The translations under genes and the position numbers were made by a program. Source: CAMEON01 sp045602325 (GTDB lineage Bacteria > Bacillota > Clostridia > Oscillospirales > CAG-272). Taken from it: a stretch of DNA of 14,673 bases. Shown piece by piece: positions 1 through 6,853 of this stretch. The notes beneath the pieces were generated by a model. It saw only the letters and a list, made by a program, of their open reading frames with translations. It searched no databases and was not told the DNA's origin. How positions within the stretch are numbered: position 1 is the first letter of the stretch; every line of letters starts with the position of its first letter. The stretch lies in contig JAZSBH010000029.1 of assembly GCA_045602325.1 (NCBI GenBank), positions 1-14,673 of the forward strand, read 5' to 3'.

Positions 1-2966
1 GTGGAGCCGGCGGTATTGCCTGCACCGTACATACCCACATAGTACTGGGGGGTGGTCTCGTACTGGATCCAACCCACACCGTCAAAGTAGACCTCGATCC
101 AGGCGTGTGCCTGATAATCGCGGATATAGCCGCCGTAGACGAAATCGTCACGGCTGATCTTGGTAAGATCGTTGCCAATATATCCCTCCACATAGCGGAC
201 GGGAATACCCAGCTCACGGAGGATCAGGGCGGCGGAGGAAGCGAACTGCACGCAGTAGCCTTCCTTGGTATTCTGCAGGAAATTCTCCACGCCGTCCAGA
301 GTGGGATCCACGGTGGTGAGATCGGGCGTGATGGTGTACTCACAACCCAGCTCGTCGATGATGTAGTCAATAACGTTGCGCACCAGCAGATCGCGCTGGA
401 TATACACGGAGGGATCCGAAGCATTACGGATGGCGGCCAGGGTCACGTCGGCGGGGACGTTGATGATATCCTTATGCTCGATGGTGAAGGAATCCTCCTC
501 GGGGGTCTCGGGATCGTCGGGGACAAACTCCTCGGTGATCTTAACCTCCTCGGTATGCGCTTGCGCCTTAATGGCGGCGGCCAGCTCCTTGATATACGCG
601 CTCTCGGACAGGTCCAGGTAGGTCTGGTAGACGAAATCACCGTAGTCCTTCTCGGTGTTGATGAATTCCATCAGGTCGGTGCGCTCCTCGTCGGTCATGC
701 CGCGATCATATTCATCCACCAGATTCACGTCCACGGGAGTCCCGATAGAGTCCAGATACTCCGAGCCCACGTCGGTCACATTGGTGCCCACGATCTTGGA
801 GTTCTCCATTTTCAGAGTCAGGATCCCGTAGGGGGTAGTGATGACGTAGTTGCGGTCGGCATCACGGCTGACCGAATCGGTGTCGTGATAGAAACGCCAG
901 ATGCGCTCGGTGCCGCCACGCTTATAGGTATACATGAACATGGTCATACCGTTCTTCTGTTCCTCGGTCATGAGGGTCAGATAACTGGTCACGTTCCCCT
1001 CCCCATCGGTAAAGAATCCCGATCTGGCCAGGAGGGCTTCCTTCTGGAGGTTGTAGGCCGCCTCCAGAGCCGCCTGTCTGACCACCCAATTCTCGTCGGT
1101 CATGATGGGCGCATAGGTCATGGTGGAGTAGGACAAGCCGTTTTCATGCCACTTCCGACCGGTGTACAGACCGTCGTAGTAGTTGACGAAGGTCAGCTTA
1201 TGATCTGTGGTGGAGGCATACTCCATAAGCCCGTAGTTCGGGTCATAGGAGGTGGGGAAATAGGTCAGGGTGGAGGGGCTGTTGACCCTGCGTAGGCTGA
1301 CCAACAGGTTTATGAAGCCGTAGGCTTGATTGCCCTTGTACTTGGTGAGCAGATTCTCTGTGTAGGTGGGATCGTCCACCAGCTCAGGCTTCATGAAGTG
1401 GTAGAAATCGTACTTCAGCTCCTCGGAGGGAGAGGAATCCTTCCCGAAAAGGGCTTGGTACTGCGCTAGGGTCTCCTCGTCCACCGCCAGCCAGGCACCG
1501 CTCTCGTAGTCGGTACCGATCCAGCCGCGCAGGTAGTAATTCATATTGTAGCGGGACTGGATGTAGAACATCTGCTTGCCCGTGAACTCCAACTGCTCCA
1601 GGGAGGTGGAGTGGGGCTCAAAGTTGTCGCTGTCGGCCTTGTATTCCAGACGGTCCAGCTCGTCGTCGTCGCCGCGGAGCAGAGCCGTCACGTAATTCCG
1701 CGCCAGCTCCATCTTCTCGTCGATGGCGTCGATGGTATTGAAATTCCCCTTGATGAGAAGCGAGGGCAGAATAATGGCAATGAGGCAGGTCAAAAGCACG
1801 GCAGCGGCGGCGTATCCGCCCATAGCGGTGCGGGATTGCTCGGTCACCCGGTCGTACGCCTTGACGGCACGAACCTGCTTCATCATGTCCCGATGGGCCT
1901 TTTTCTGCTCCTTTTTGAGCTTGGGATCGGTGATCTTCGCCTTCTTCTTACCGGCCGATTTCTTCTTGCTTCCGAAGTAATCGGTCAACTCGTCCTCCAC
2001 CGTCACGGTCTTTGCACGGCGCTTTTCACGCATTTCGGCCTTGGACTTCTTGCGAGCGGCTCGGTCGGCCTGCGCCTGCTCGTACTCGGGAGGCAGTACG
2101 GGGCGGTTGTCGTCCTGGAACAGCTTCAGCTCGGTATCGTAATTCTTCAATTCCTTGCCGTGATAGAGACGGTCGTAAGCCGCCATGACCAGCATGGATG
2201 CAAAGGACACGATGACCAGGGTGATACCCAGGTTGGACTCGATGCGATTGCTGTAGATATTGAAGGTCAGGAGCACCACCAAAAGTGTGGTTGCCACGAT
2301 GGCGGGAGGGATGATGCGCACCTTCTTGACAAAGCAAGCCGTGAACAGCACTGAGACCAGTACGGTCAGGAGGCACACACCCAGGATCATGAGCTCCTCG
2401 TGGGGAGTAGATGTGTTGAGGGTAACCTTATACTGAACGTAGGTCAGGTATCCCACCTTGTAGAGTCGATCGAGGGCGGCGTTATACATACTCAAAATGC
2501 CATAGAACAGGTCGATGGGCATTCTGGGATTCATGGCGATGAGCCCGCCCAGAGTACCGCCTGCCGCCAAAAGCGAGACCAGTTTTCCGATGCTTCCCAG
2601 GCGGAACGCCATACCCAGAGCCACCACCCAGAGGGCAGCCAGGAAAATGACGGCGTTGGAAACGCCAAACTCCAGCGCACTGGCAATGAAGATCACCAGT
2701 CCCGCCGCCGCCAGCCAGATAACCAACGCACGGCAAATGAGTCCGCCGTAGCGGAAGAGCTTACCCCGTCCCGCTTTATCGGGGGGGCAGACGATGGGGC
2801 GTTTATGAATGGGAAGAATTGCGTTCTTGGCGGCCTTTTTGGCCGCGCGGCGCTCCGCGCGGCGTTCAGCGCGGCGCCCTGCGCGGGTCAGCTTTTCCTT
2901 CTTTTTCTTTTGGTTCTTTAGGGTCTTTACGTCCGCGAAGTCGGCGGTTTGCTTACGTTGCTTCAT
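1..2966 (-). CDS. Membrane-anchored transglutaminase-like protein, 3' end outside the window
   Basis: This is an open frame of 988 codons with no stop before the window edge, so the C-terminus is missing. Residues 1-69 are strongly basic. Predicted membrane helices lie near 76-98, 103-122, 126-145, 191-213, 219-237, 246-264 and 383-405, with a Lys/Arg-rich cytoplasmic loop at about 265-382. Everything after residue 405 should be outside the cell. A transglutaminase-like (papain-fold) core near the end shows the triad Cys905 (GYCVQF), His954 (AHAWIEVY) and Asp962 (FDGVGW). Such domains act as proteases, cross-linking enzymes or amidases; the substrate here is unknown. The start is the ATG at 2966, eight bases after AGGAGG, and overlaps the end of the DUF58 gene by 14 bases, implying translational coupling. 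Bacterial TgpA-like proteins are usually about 650-750 residues, so this one is long. The family call is firm; the function is not. Confidence 0.9.
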   Translation of the reverse strand, partial: MKQRKQTADFADVKTLKNQKKKKEKLTRAGRRAERRAERRAAKKAAKNAILPIHKRPIVCPPDKAGRGKLFRYGGLICRALVIWLAAAGLVIFIASALEFGVSNAVIFLAALWVVALGMAFRLGSIGKLVSLLAAGGTLGGLIAMNPRMPIDLFYGILSMYNAALDRLYKVGYLTYVQYKVTLNTSTPHEELMILGVCLLTVLVSVLFTACFVKKVRIIPPAIVATTLLVVLLTFNIYSNRIESNLGITLVIVSFASMLVMAAYDRLYHGKELKNYDTELKLFQDDNRPVLPPEYEQAQADRAARKKSKAEMREKRRAKTVTVEDELTDYFGSKKKSAGKKKAKITDPKLKKEQKKAHRDMMKQVRAVKAYDRVTEQSRTAMGGYAAAAVLLTCLIAIILPSLLIKGNFNTIDAIDEKMELARNYVTALLRGDDDELDRLEYKADSDNFEPHSTSLEQLEFTGKQMFYIQSRYNMNYYLRGWIGTDYESGAWLAVDEETLAQYQALFGKDSSPSEELKYDFYHFMKPELVDDPTYTENLLTKYKGNQAYGFINLLVSLRRVNSPSTLTYFPTSYDPNYGLMEYASTTDHKLTFVNYYDGLYTGRKWHENGLSYSTMTYAPIMTDENWVVRQAALEAAYNLQKEALLARSGFFTDGEGNVTSYLTLMTEEQKNGMTMFMYTYKRGGTERIWRFYHDTDSVSRDADRNYVITTPYGILTLKMENSKIVGTNVTDVGSEYLDSIGTPVDVNLVDEYDRGMTDEERTDLMEFINTEKDYGDFVYQTYLDLSESAYIKELAAAIKAQAHTEEVKITEEFVPDDPETPEEDSFTIEHKDIINVPADVTLAAIRNASDPSVYIQRDLLVRNVIDYIIDELGCEYTITPDLTTVDPTLDGVENFLQNTKEGYCVQFASSAALILRELGIPVRYVEGYIGNDLTKISRDDFVYGGYIRDYQAHAWIEVYFDGVGWIQYETTPQYYVGMYGAGNTAGS
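2844..2891. repeat. 12-bp tandem repeat inside the transglutaminase gene
   Basis: Four consecutive 12-base units start at 2844, 2856, 2868 and 2880. The first two differ at one position (CGCGCGGCGCTC, CGCGCGGCGTTC); the third and fourth are increasingly degenerate. On the minus strand the repeat is in frame and encodes RRAE-RRAE-RRAA at residues 31-42 of the transglutaminase protein, inside its basic cytoplasmic tail. Because 12 is a multiple of three, gain or loss of a unit would lengthen or shorten the tail without a frameshift. Confidence 0.7.
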
Positions 2967-5478
2967 GAGTATTGCCTCCTTCGGGTTGGGTGACGTTAAA
3001 GGCGCCCGCGGTCAGAGACAGACCGTTGGCGGCGAGCTGCTCGCGGCAGCCCTCCAGGTAGTTGGCGCGGTCGCGGGGATAGCGGAAGCGCTCCTCGGGA
3101 TTGTAGAGCACCACCTCGGCAGAGCCAAAGCTTCCCGCATCCGACACGCCGGGCAGGCTGCACAGATCGGTCAGCATGGCGGTATCCATGGTGGAGACCA
3201 CGAACATCTGCTTGGCGCTCTGGATGTCGCTGACCATAGCAGTCAGGGAGGTAACCTTACGCTCGGGGGCGCAAAGGGGAGCGGTGGCGAACAGGTGGTA
3301 GATGTTCTCAAACTCGTCAGCGCCGCGCAAGGGATAGCCGAACACACCCGTATCCGAGCGGCGGTCGAACCAGAGCAGGAGCACCTCGTGCCCCTTCCGA
3401 AGCTCAGCCAGCACCGAAGCGATGGTCAGCTCCACCACGCCGTCAGCCAGATATTCGTTCATATCCTCGTAGAAGGCGGGCTTAGCCAGCTCGTGGACAT
3501 CCACGGACTCAACGGGAGCAGCCTCGGCGGCGGCATGGATGGCCGCATTGATGGCGGCATCTGTCGCACCGTTCTTTTCGTCAAGGCTCTCGGCTACTGC
3601 GGCACGCTGGTCAAGGCGAGCCTGCAGGGCCTCGTCGGAGATGGCATGGGTATCCTTATTCTCCTTGATCCGCTTGCTCTTCTTGCGAAGATCGGCGTCC
3701 GCCTTGGCCTTTTCCTTGCGGGCTTTCTTGGCCGCCTTACGCTCGGCGGGGGTGAGCTTCTTTTTCTTACCCTTGCCGTCAGCCTCAGCCTCCCCATTGG
3801 TCTTCTTCCCGGTCGGCTCATCGGGGAAATGGGGGGTCAGGTCACAGAACACCACGGTCTGATTGGACGTACCCGTGTTGTAGTCCTTGACGATAAAGGT
3901 CTCGGACTTGGAGGACAGCTTCCAGTGGATGGATTTCAGGGAGTCACCGTTGCGGTAGTCGCGGATGTCGCTGACCTCCAGCTTATCCACCACCAGAGGA
4001 GAACGAACCGTGCGCGCGGTATCATCGGACACTGAATGGGCAGAAGTTTCGTCCAGGGTCAGGCGGCGGGGGAGCACGTAGACGGTGGTCAGATTATCCA
4101 TGTCCACGCGGACGCGGAAAAGGCGGAAGAAATCGTAGACGTAGAAGCACTGCACACCGATGTCGTAGGTACCGCGGAAGCGGAAGGACACGGTGTTCTT
4201 CATGTGGTAGCTGGTCAAGGGTGCCATGGACAGACGCACCGTCCGCTCGGTACAGCGCACCGAGTTGGACTGGGGGATGGACACTTGGGCGTCGATGAAG
4301 GGCAGTGCCAAAGGAGAGTGGTTATCGATGCGGAATTCATAGGTATAGGGGGTATTCTTCTCGGTGGTGACCGAATCCGAGATCATGCTCACCGTGAGAG
4401 CGTTCTTGGCCAACAGCACGTAGATCAGCAACACGAAGGGCAGAATAAAGATGAACCAGAAGAAGATATTGGACACCTTACTCAGCAACGCCTGGGTGAA
4501 CACTAGGGCTACGATGAACAGCACGATGTAGGAAGAGAAACGAGGGGTGACCGTAAAGGTTGGTTCGTCACGGTCGGGTGCCGCAGCTCCCTTCTTCTTG
4601 CTGATCTTGCGGACAATGCGGTGGATCAGCCGCGCCAACGCACCCAGAGGGATCACCAGGATCTGTCGGAGAGACAGCTCCTCGGACACCTCCTCAGCCT
4701 CGGTCTTGGAGAAGACCGCCAGGTACAGCATGACGTGGAGTGCCATCACCGCAAAAGCGGCGATCAGCAGAACCAGAGGCATGGCCGTGGCCGTACTGAC
4801 CAGATAGCCGTCCTCGACCATTTCGGTATATTGGGACATACCGTCGGAAAGGATCCCCGCCACAACGGGGGTCAAGCCGAAGGCCAACGCCCCGCCGCCA
4901 AGAGTGATCCCCAAAGGCAGATAGAGACGGCGCGCGGTGATCCGGCTGAATTTCTTGTAGTTAGGGGCAAACAACGTGATCGCAAGGGCAAGACCGACGA
5001 GGGTCGCCAGCCAGCCCAGACCTTCGGCGAAGAAGAGCACCTTCAAGACCGCTCCGTCATCCTTGAACTCCTTGAGAGCCAACAGTTGATCGATGCCGTC
5101 GGGATGCCCACCCAGGAAGTACCCCATCAGGTCGTAGCCTGATGCGGTGTGCTCCAGGAAGGGGATCTCCTCCAGAAGGATGGTCAAATTGGCCCCCGGG
5201 AAAGCGGCAGCTACCAGCGTAAAGACCAAAAGGAGCAGACACAGACCGCCCATGAGGGGCTTGGCATTTTTCTTCATCCAATCCCACAGGGGAAGGTTGA
5301 GCTTCTTTTTTTTCTTGACAAAGGAGTGTCCGCAGGCCGTACAGGTCTTGGTTCCCACGGGCATGACGGCGCGGCAATCGGGGCAACGGATGCCCAGCGT
5401 CACGCCGCAATTCATACAGTAGGTGCGATCCGCCGCCACATATTTCCCACATTGGGGACATTGTTTCATAGGTTCCAT
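2953..5478 (-). CDS. Zinc-ribbon, multi-pass membrane DUF58 protein
   Basis: This 841-residue protein begins with two zinc ribbons: Cys7/10/21/24 and Cys32/35/46/49, each a CxxC...CxxC pair. Hydrophobic segments follow near 75-95, 146-170, 185-210, 228-256, 317-335 and 338-358, which puts both ends in the cytoplasm. Residues 360-550 carry the DUF58 region, with its hallmark at 501-525 (DIRDYRNGDSLKSIHWK). A Lys/Ala-rich stretch (about 552-660) then interrupts the expected von Willebrand A-like fold, which resumes near 670-705 (VLLLWFD). DUF58 proteins are typically about 300-450 residues and partner MoxR ATPases; the molecular role is poorly defined. The ATG at 5478 is preceded by AGGAGT. The gene lies 17 bases after the MoxR gene and overlaps the transglutaminase gene. 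The zinc-ribbon plus four-helix front end is an uncommon addition as far as I know. The DUF58 call is secure. Confidence 0.9.
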   Translation of the reverse strand: MEPMKQCPQCGKYVAADRTYCMNCGVTLGIRCPDCRAVMPVGTKTCTACGHSFVKKKKKLNLPLWDWMKKNAKPLMGGLCLLLLVFTLVAAAFPGANLTILLEEIPFLEHTASGYDLMGYFLGGHPDGIDQLLALKEFKDDGAVLKVLFFAEGLGWLATLVGLALAITLFAPNYKKFSRITARRLYLPLGITLGGGALAFGLTPVVAGILSDGMSQYTEMVEDGYLVSTATAMPLVLLIAAFAVMALHVMLYLAVFSKTEAEEVSEELSLRQILVIPLGALARLIHRIVRKISKKKGAAAPDRDEPTFTVTPRFSSYIVLFIVALVFTQALLSKVSNIFFWFIFILPFVLLIYVLLAKNALTVSMISDSVTTEKNTPYTYEFRIDNHSPLALPFIDAQVSIPQSNSVRCTERTVRLSMAPLTSYHMKNTVSFRFRGTYDIGVQCFYVYDFFRLFRVRVDMDNLTTVYVLPRRLTLDETSAHSVSDDTARTVRSPLVVDKLEVSDIRDYRNGDSLKSIHWKLSSKSETFIVKDYNTGTSNQTVVFCDLTPHFPDEPTGKKTNGEAEADGKGKKKKLTPAERKAAKKARKEKAKADADLRKKSKRIKENKDTHAISDEALQARLDQRAAVAESLDEKNGATDAAINAAIHAAAEAAPVESVDVHELAKPAFYEDMNEYLADGVVELTIASVLAELRKGHEVLLLWFDRRSDTGVFGYPLRGADEFENIYHLFATAPLCAPERKVTSLTAMVSDIQSAKQMFVVSTMDTAMLTDLCSLPGVSDAGSFGSAEVVLYNPEERFRYPRDRANYLEGCREQLAANGLSLTAGAFNVTQPEGGNTHEAT

Positions 5479-5495
5479 GGGCGACTCCTATGGAT

Positions 5496-6548
5496 TTACG
5501 CGCGTTCCGAGCGCTTACCCTTGTAGGGGACTTCGGTGGTACGCAGGATCTCGGTGAGGACGTCCTGAGTGGTCTGGTGCGCCAGCTTAGCCTCCTGACG
5601 GAGCATGAGACGGTGGGCGATGGCGGAACGGAACAGACCGGCAATATCATCGGGCAGGACGTAGTCGCGGCCACGCAGGAAGGCGTATGCCTGTGCCAGG
5701 TGGACGAGGGCTACGGATGCACGGGGAGATGCGCCCAGAGACAGGGCGGGGTGCTTGCGGGTAGCAGTGATGAGGGTGACGATGTAGGTATAGAGCTCGT
5801 CGTCGATGTGAACGGTGGTGACCATCTCACGGATGGCGCGGAGCTCGTCACGGGTCAGTACCGGCTTCACGTTCTTAAGGGGGTTCTCACCCTTACGAGC
5901 CTTGATGATGTTGATCTCCTCAGCGGGAGCGGGATAGCCCATACTGATCTTGAGGGCAAAACGGTCCAGCTGTGCCTCGGGCAGGGGATAGGTACCCACG
6001 TAGCCCGCAGGGTTCTGGGTGGCGATGACCATAAAGGGATCGGGAATATTCATGGTGTTGCCGTCCACGGTGACCTTCCCCTCTTCCATGGCCTCCAGAA
6101 GAGCAGACTGAGTCTTGGGGGAGGCGCGGTTGATCTCATCGGCCAGGAGCAGGTTACACATGACCAGACCCTCGCGGAACTCAAAGTTCTCCTTTTGACG
6201 GTTATAGATATGGAAGCCCGTGATGTCGGATGCCATGACGTCGGGGGTAAACTGGGCGCGCTTGAAGTCCAGACCCGTAACGCGTGCCAGGGTGGAGGCC
6301 AGGGTGGTCTTACCCGTGCCGGGGACGTCCTCAATGAGGACGTGAGCACCTGCCAGCATGGCGGTCAGGAGCTGGAGCACCTCGGTGCGCTTGCCCACCA
6401 CCACCTTCTCCACCTCGTCGGCGGCGGCGATCATCTTCTTATGGGCGGCGGCCATTTCGGGGGACATTTTGACCTCATGGGCTTTATCAGCCTTGGCGGT
6501 CTCGGGGGCAGTCCTCGCAGAGGACATCTTCTCGGTTTCGTTGCTCAT
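5496..6548 (-). CDS. MoxR-family AAA+ ATPase
   Basis: This 350-residue cytoplasmic ATPase has all the expected motifs: Walker A DVPGTGKT at 74-81, Walker B LLLADEIN at 133-140, sensor 1 ATQNP around 176-180, and the LDRF arginine at 196, followed by the C-terminal helical lid. MoxR ATPases are thought to act as chaperone-like remodelling enzymes for partner proteins with von Willebrand A or DUF58 domains, and such a partner is encoded next. The first 30 residues are low complexity. I chose the ATG at 6548 (MSNETEK). A longer open frame reaches an ATG at 6647, but that lies upstream of the TATAAT box at 6627-6632 and so would not be transcribed from this promoter. The ribosome site AAAGGGA is weaker than those of its neighbours. 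It is the first gene of the operon. Confidence 0.95.
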   Translation of the reverse strand: MSNETEKMSSARTAPETAKADKAHEVKMSPEMAAAHKKMIAAADEVEKVVVGKRTEVLQLLTAMLAGAHVLIEDVPGTGKTTLASTLARVTGLDFKRAQFTPDVMASDITGFHIYNRQKENFEFREGLVMCNLLLADEINRASPKTQSALLEAMEEGKVTVDGNTMNIPDPFMVIATQNPAGYVGTYPLPEAQLDRFALKISMGYPAPAEEINIIKARKGENPLKNVKPVLTRDELRAIREMVTTVHIDDELYTYIVTLITATRKHPALSLGASPRASVALVHLAQAYAFLRGRDYVLPDDIAGLFRSAIAHRLMLRQEAKLAHQTTQDVLTEILRTTEVPYKGKRSERA

Positions 6549-6605
6549 GGTTGGGTTCCCTTTCTTTATGTAGTCTTTCGTTTGAATCGCGGTCAATATC
6601 CACGT

Positions 6606-6619
6606 TGTATAAATATACA
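6606..6619. promoter_or_regulatory. Palindrome at the expected MoxR start site
   Basis: TGTATA-AA-TATACA is a perfect 6+6 inverted repeat with a two-base centre. On the minus strand it starts about eight bases after the -10 box, roughly at +1 to +14 of the MoxR transcript. This is a good position for a repressor operator. It is AT-rich and no regulator is identified, so the functional reading is inference. Confidence 0.35.
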
Positions 6620-6626
6620 CTTTACT

Positions 6627-6655
6627 ATTATACCATAAAAAATTCAATTACGCAA
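6627..6655 (-). promoter_or_regulatory. Promoter of the MoxR operon
   Basis: Read on the minus strand, TTGCGT (6655-6650), a 17-base spacer and TATAAT (6632-6627) form a SigA-type promoter. The -10 box is preceded by TGG, an extended -10 element. The leader to the MoxR ATG at 6548 would be about 70 bases. Confidence 0.7.
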
Positions 6656-6660
6656 GATGC

Positions 6661-6781
6661 AAACGGGGGCGTTTGACATTTTCGGCAGGGAGGTCTCAAA
6701 TTGTTTACATTTTCGGGGGAAATCCGACCATTGATGGAGGAGAGATTTATCCGTCATACCGCCGAAAATCCTTAAATCGTC
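6661..6781. promoter_or_regulatory. Intergenic stretch with repeated ATTTTCGG words
   Basis: Between the two divergent promoters the word ATTTTCGG occurs at 6678-6685 and 6709-6716 and, inverted, at 6772-6779. The two direct copies sit in a longer match (GTTT, then ACATTTTCGG, with one extra base in the first copy) and their centres are 31 bases apart, close to three helical turns. A small hairpin-forming sequence, AAACG-GGGG-CGTTT, lies at 6661-6674. A TTGACA at 6673-6678 followed 17 bases later by TCAAAT could be a weak upstream promoter. Together these look like a regulator binding region, but nothing identifies the regulator. No gene is visible here. Confidence 0.35.
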
Positions 6782-6811
6782 TTGACAAATCGCCCTTTCT
6801 AATGCTATAAT
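6782..6811 (+). promoter_or_regulatory. Promoter of the first solute-binding lipoprotein gene
   Basis: TTGACA (6782-6787), an 18-base spacer and TATAAT (6806-6811) match the SigA consensus perfectly, and TGC before the -10 box makes it an extended -10. Expected transcription start is near 6818. This predicts strong expression. Confidence 0.85.
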
Positions 6812-6821
6812 GAATCATCAT

Positions 6822-6836
6822 GGGGATCTTTTCCCC
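6822..6836 (+). promoter_or_regulatory. 5' leader hairpin of the first lipoprotein mRNA
   Basis: GGGGA (6822-6826) pairs with TCCCC (6832-6836) around a TCTTT loop. The hairpin would lie only a few bases from the predicted 5' end of the mRNA and just before the GGAGG ribosome site. The paralogous gene downstream has a hairpin at the same place made from different bases. A 5'-terminal mRNA-stabilising stem is the likeliest role. Confidence 0.5.
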
Positions 6837-6853
6837 CAATGGAGGAAATCATT

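Noticed and set aside
2809..4035. Long plus-strand frames opposite the MoxR, DUF58 and transglutaminase genes (105-1295, 2809-4035, 5490-6638)
   Set aside because: The minus-strand frames carry intact catalytic and ATPase motifs and good ribosome sites; the plus-strand products are low-complexity shadows.
6546..6647. N-terminal extension of the MoxR protein to an ATG at 6647
   Set aside because: The extension would include the TATAAT promoter box within the coding sequence and has no ribosome site, and its residues do not resemble the MoxR family.
6839..6853. Upstream ATG of lipoprotein gene 1
   Set aside because: It overlaps the GGAGG ribosome site and adds residues ahead of a normal lipoprotein signal peptide; the paralogue starts at the equivalent of 6854.
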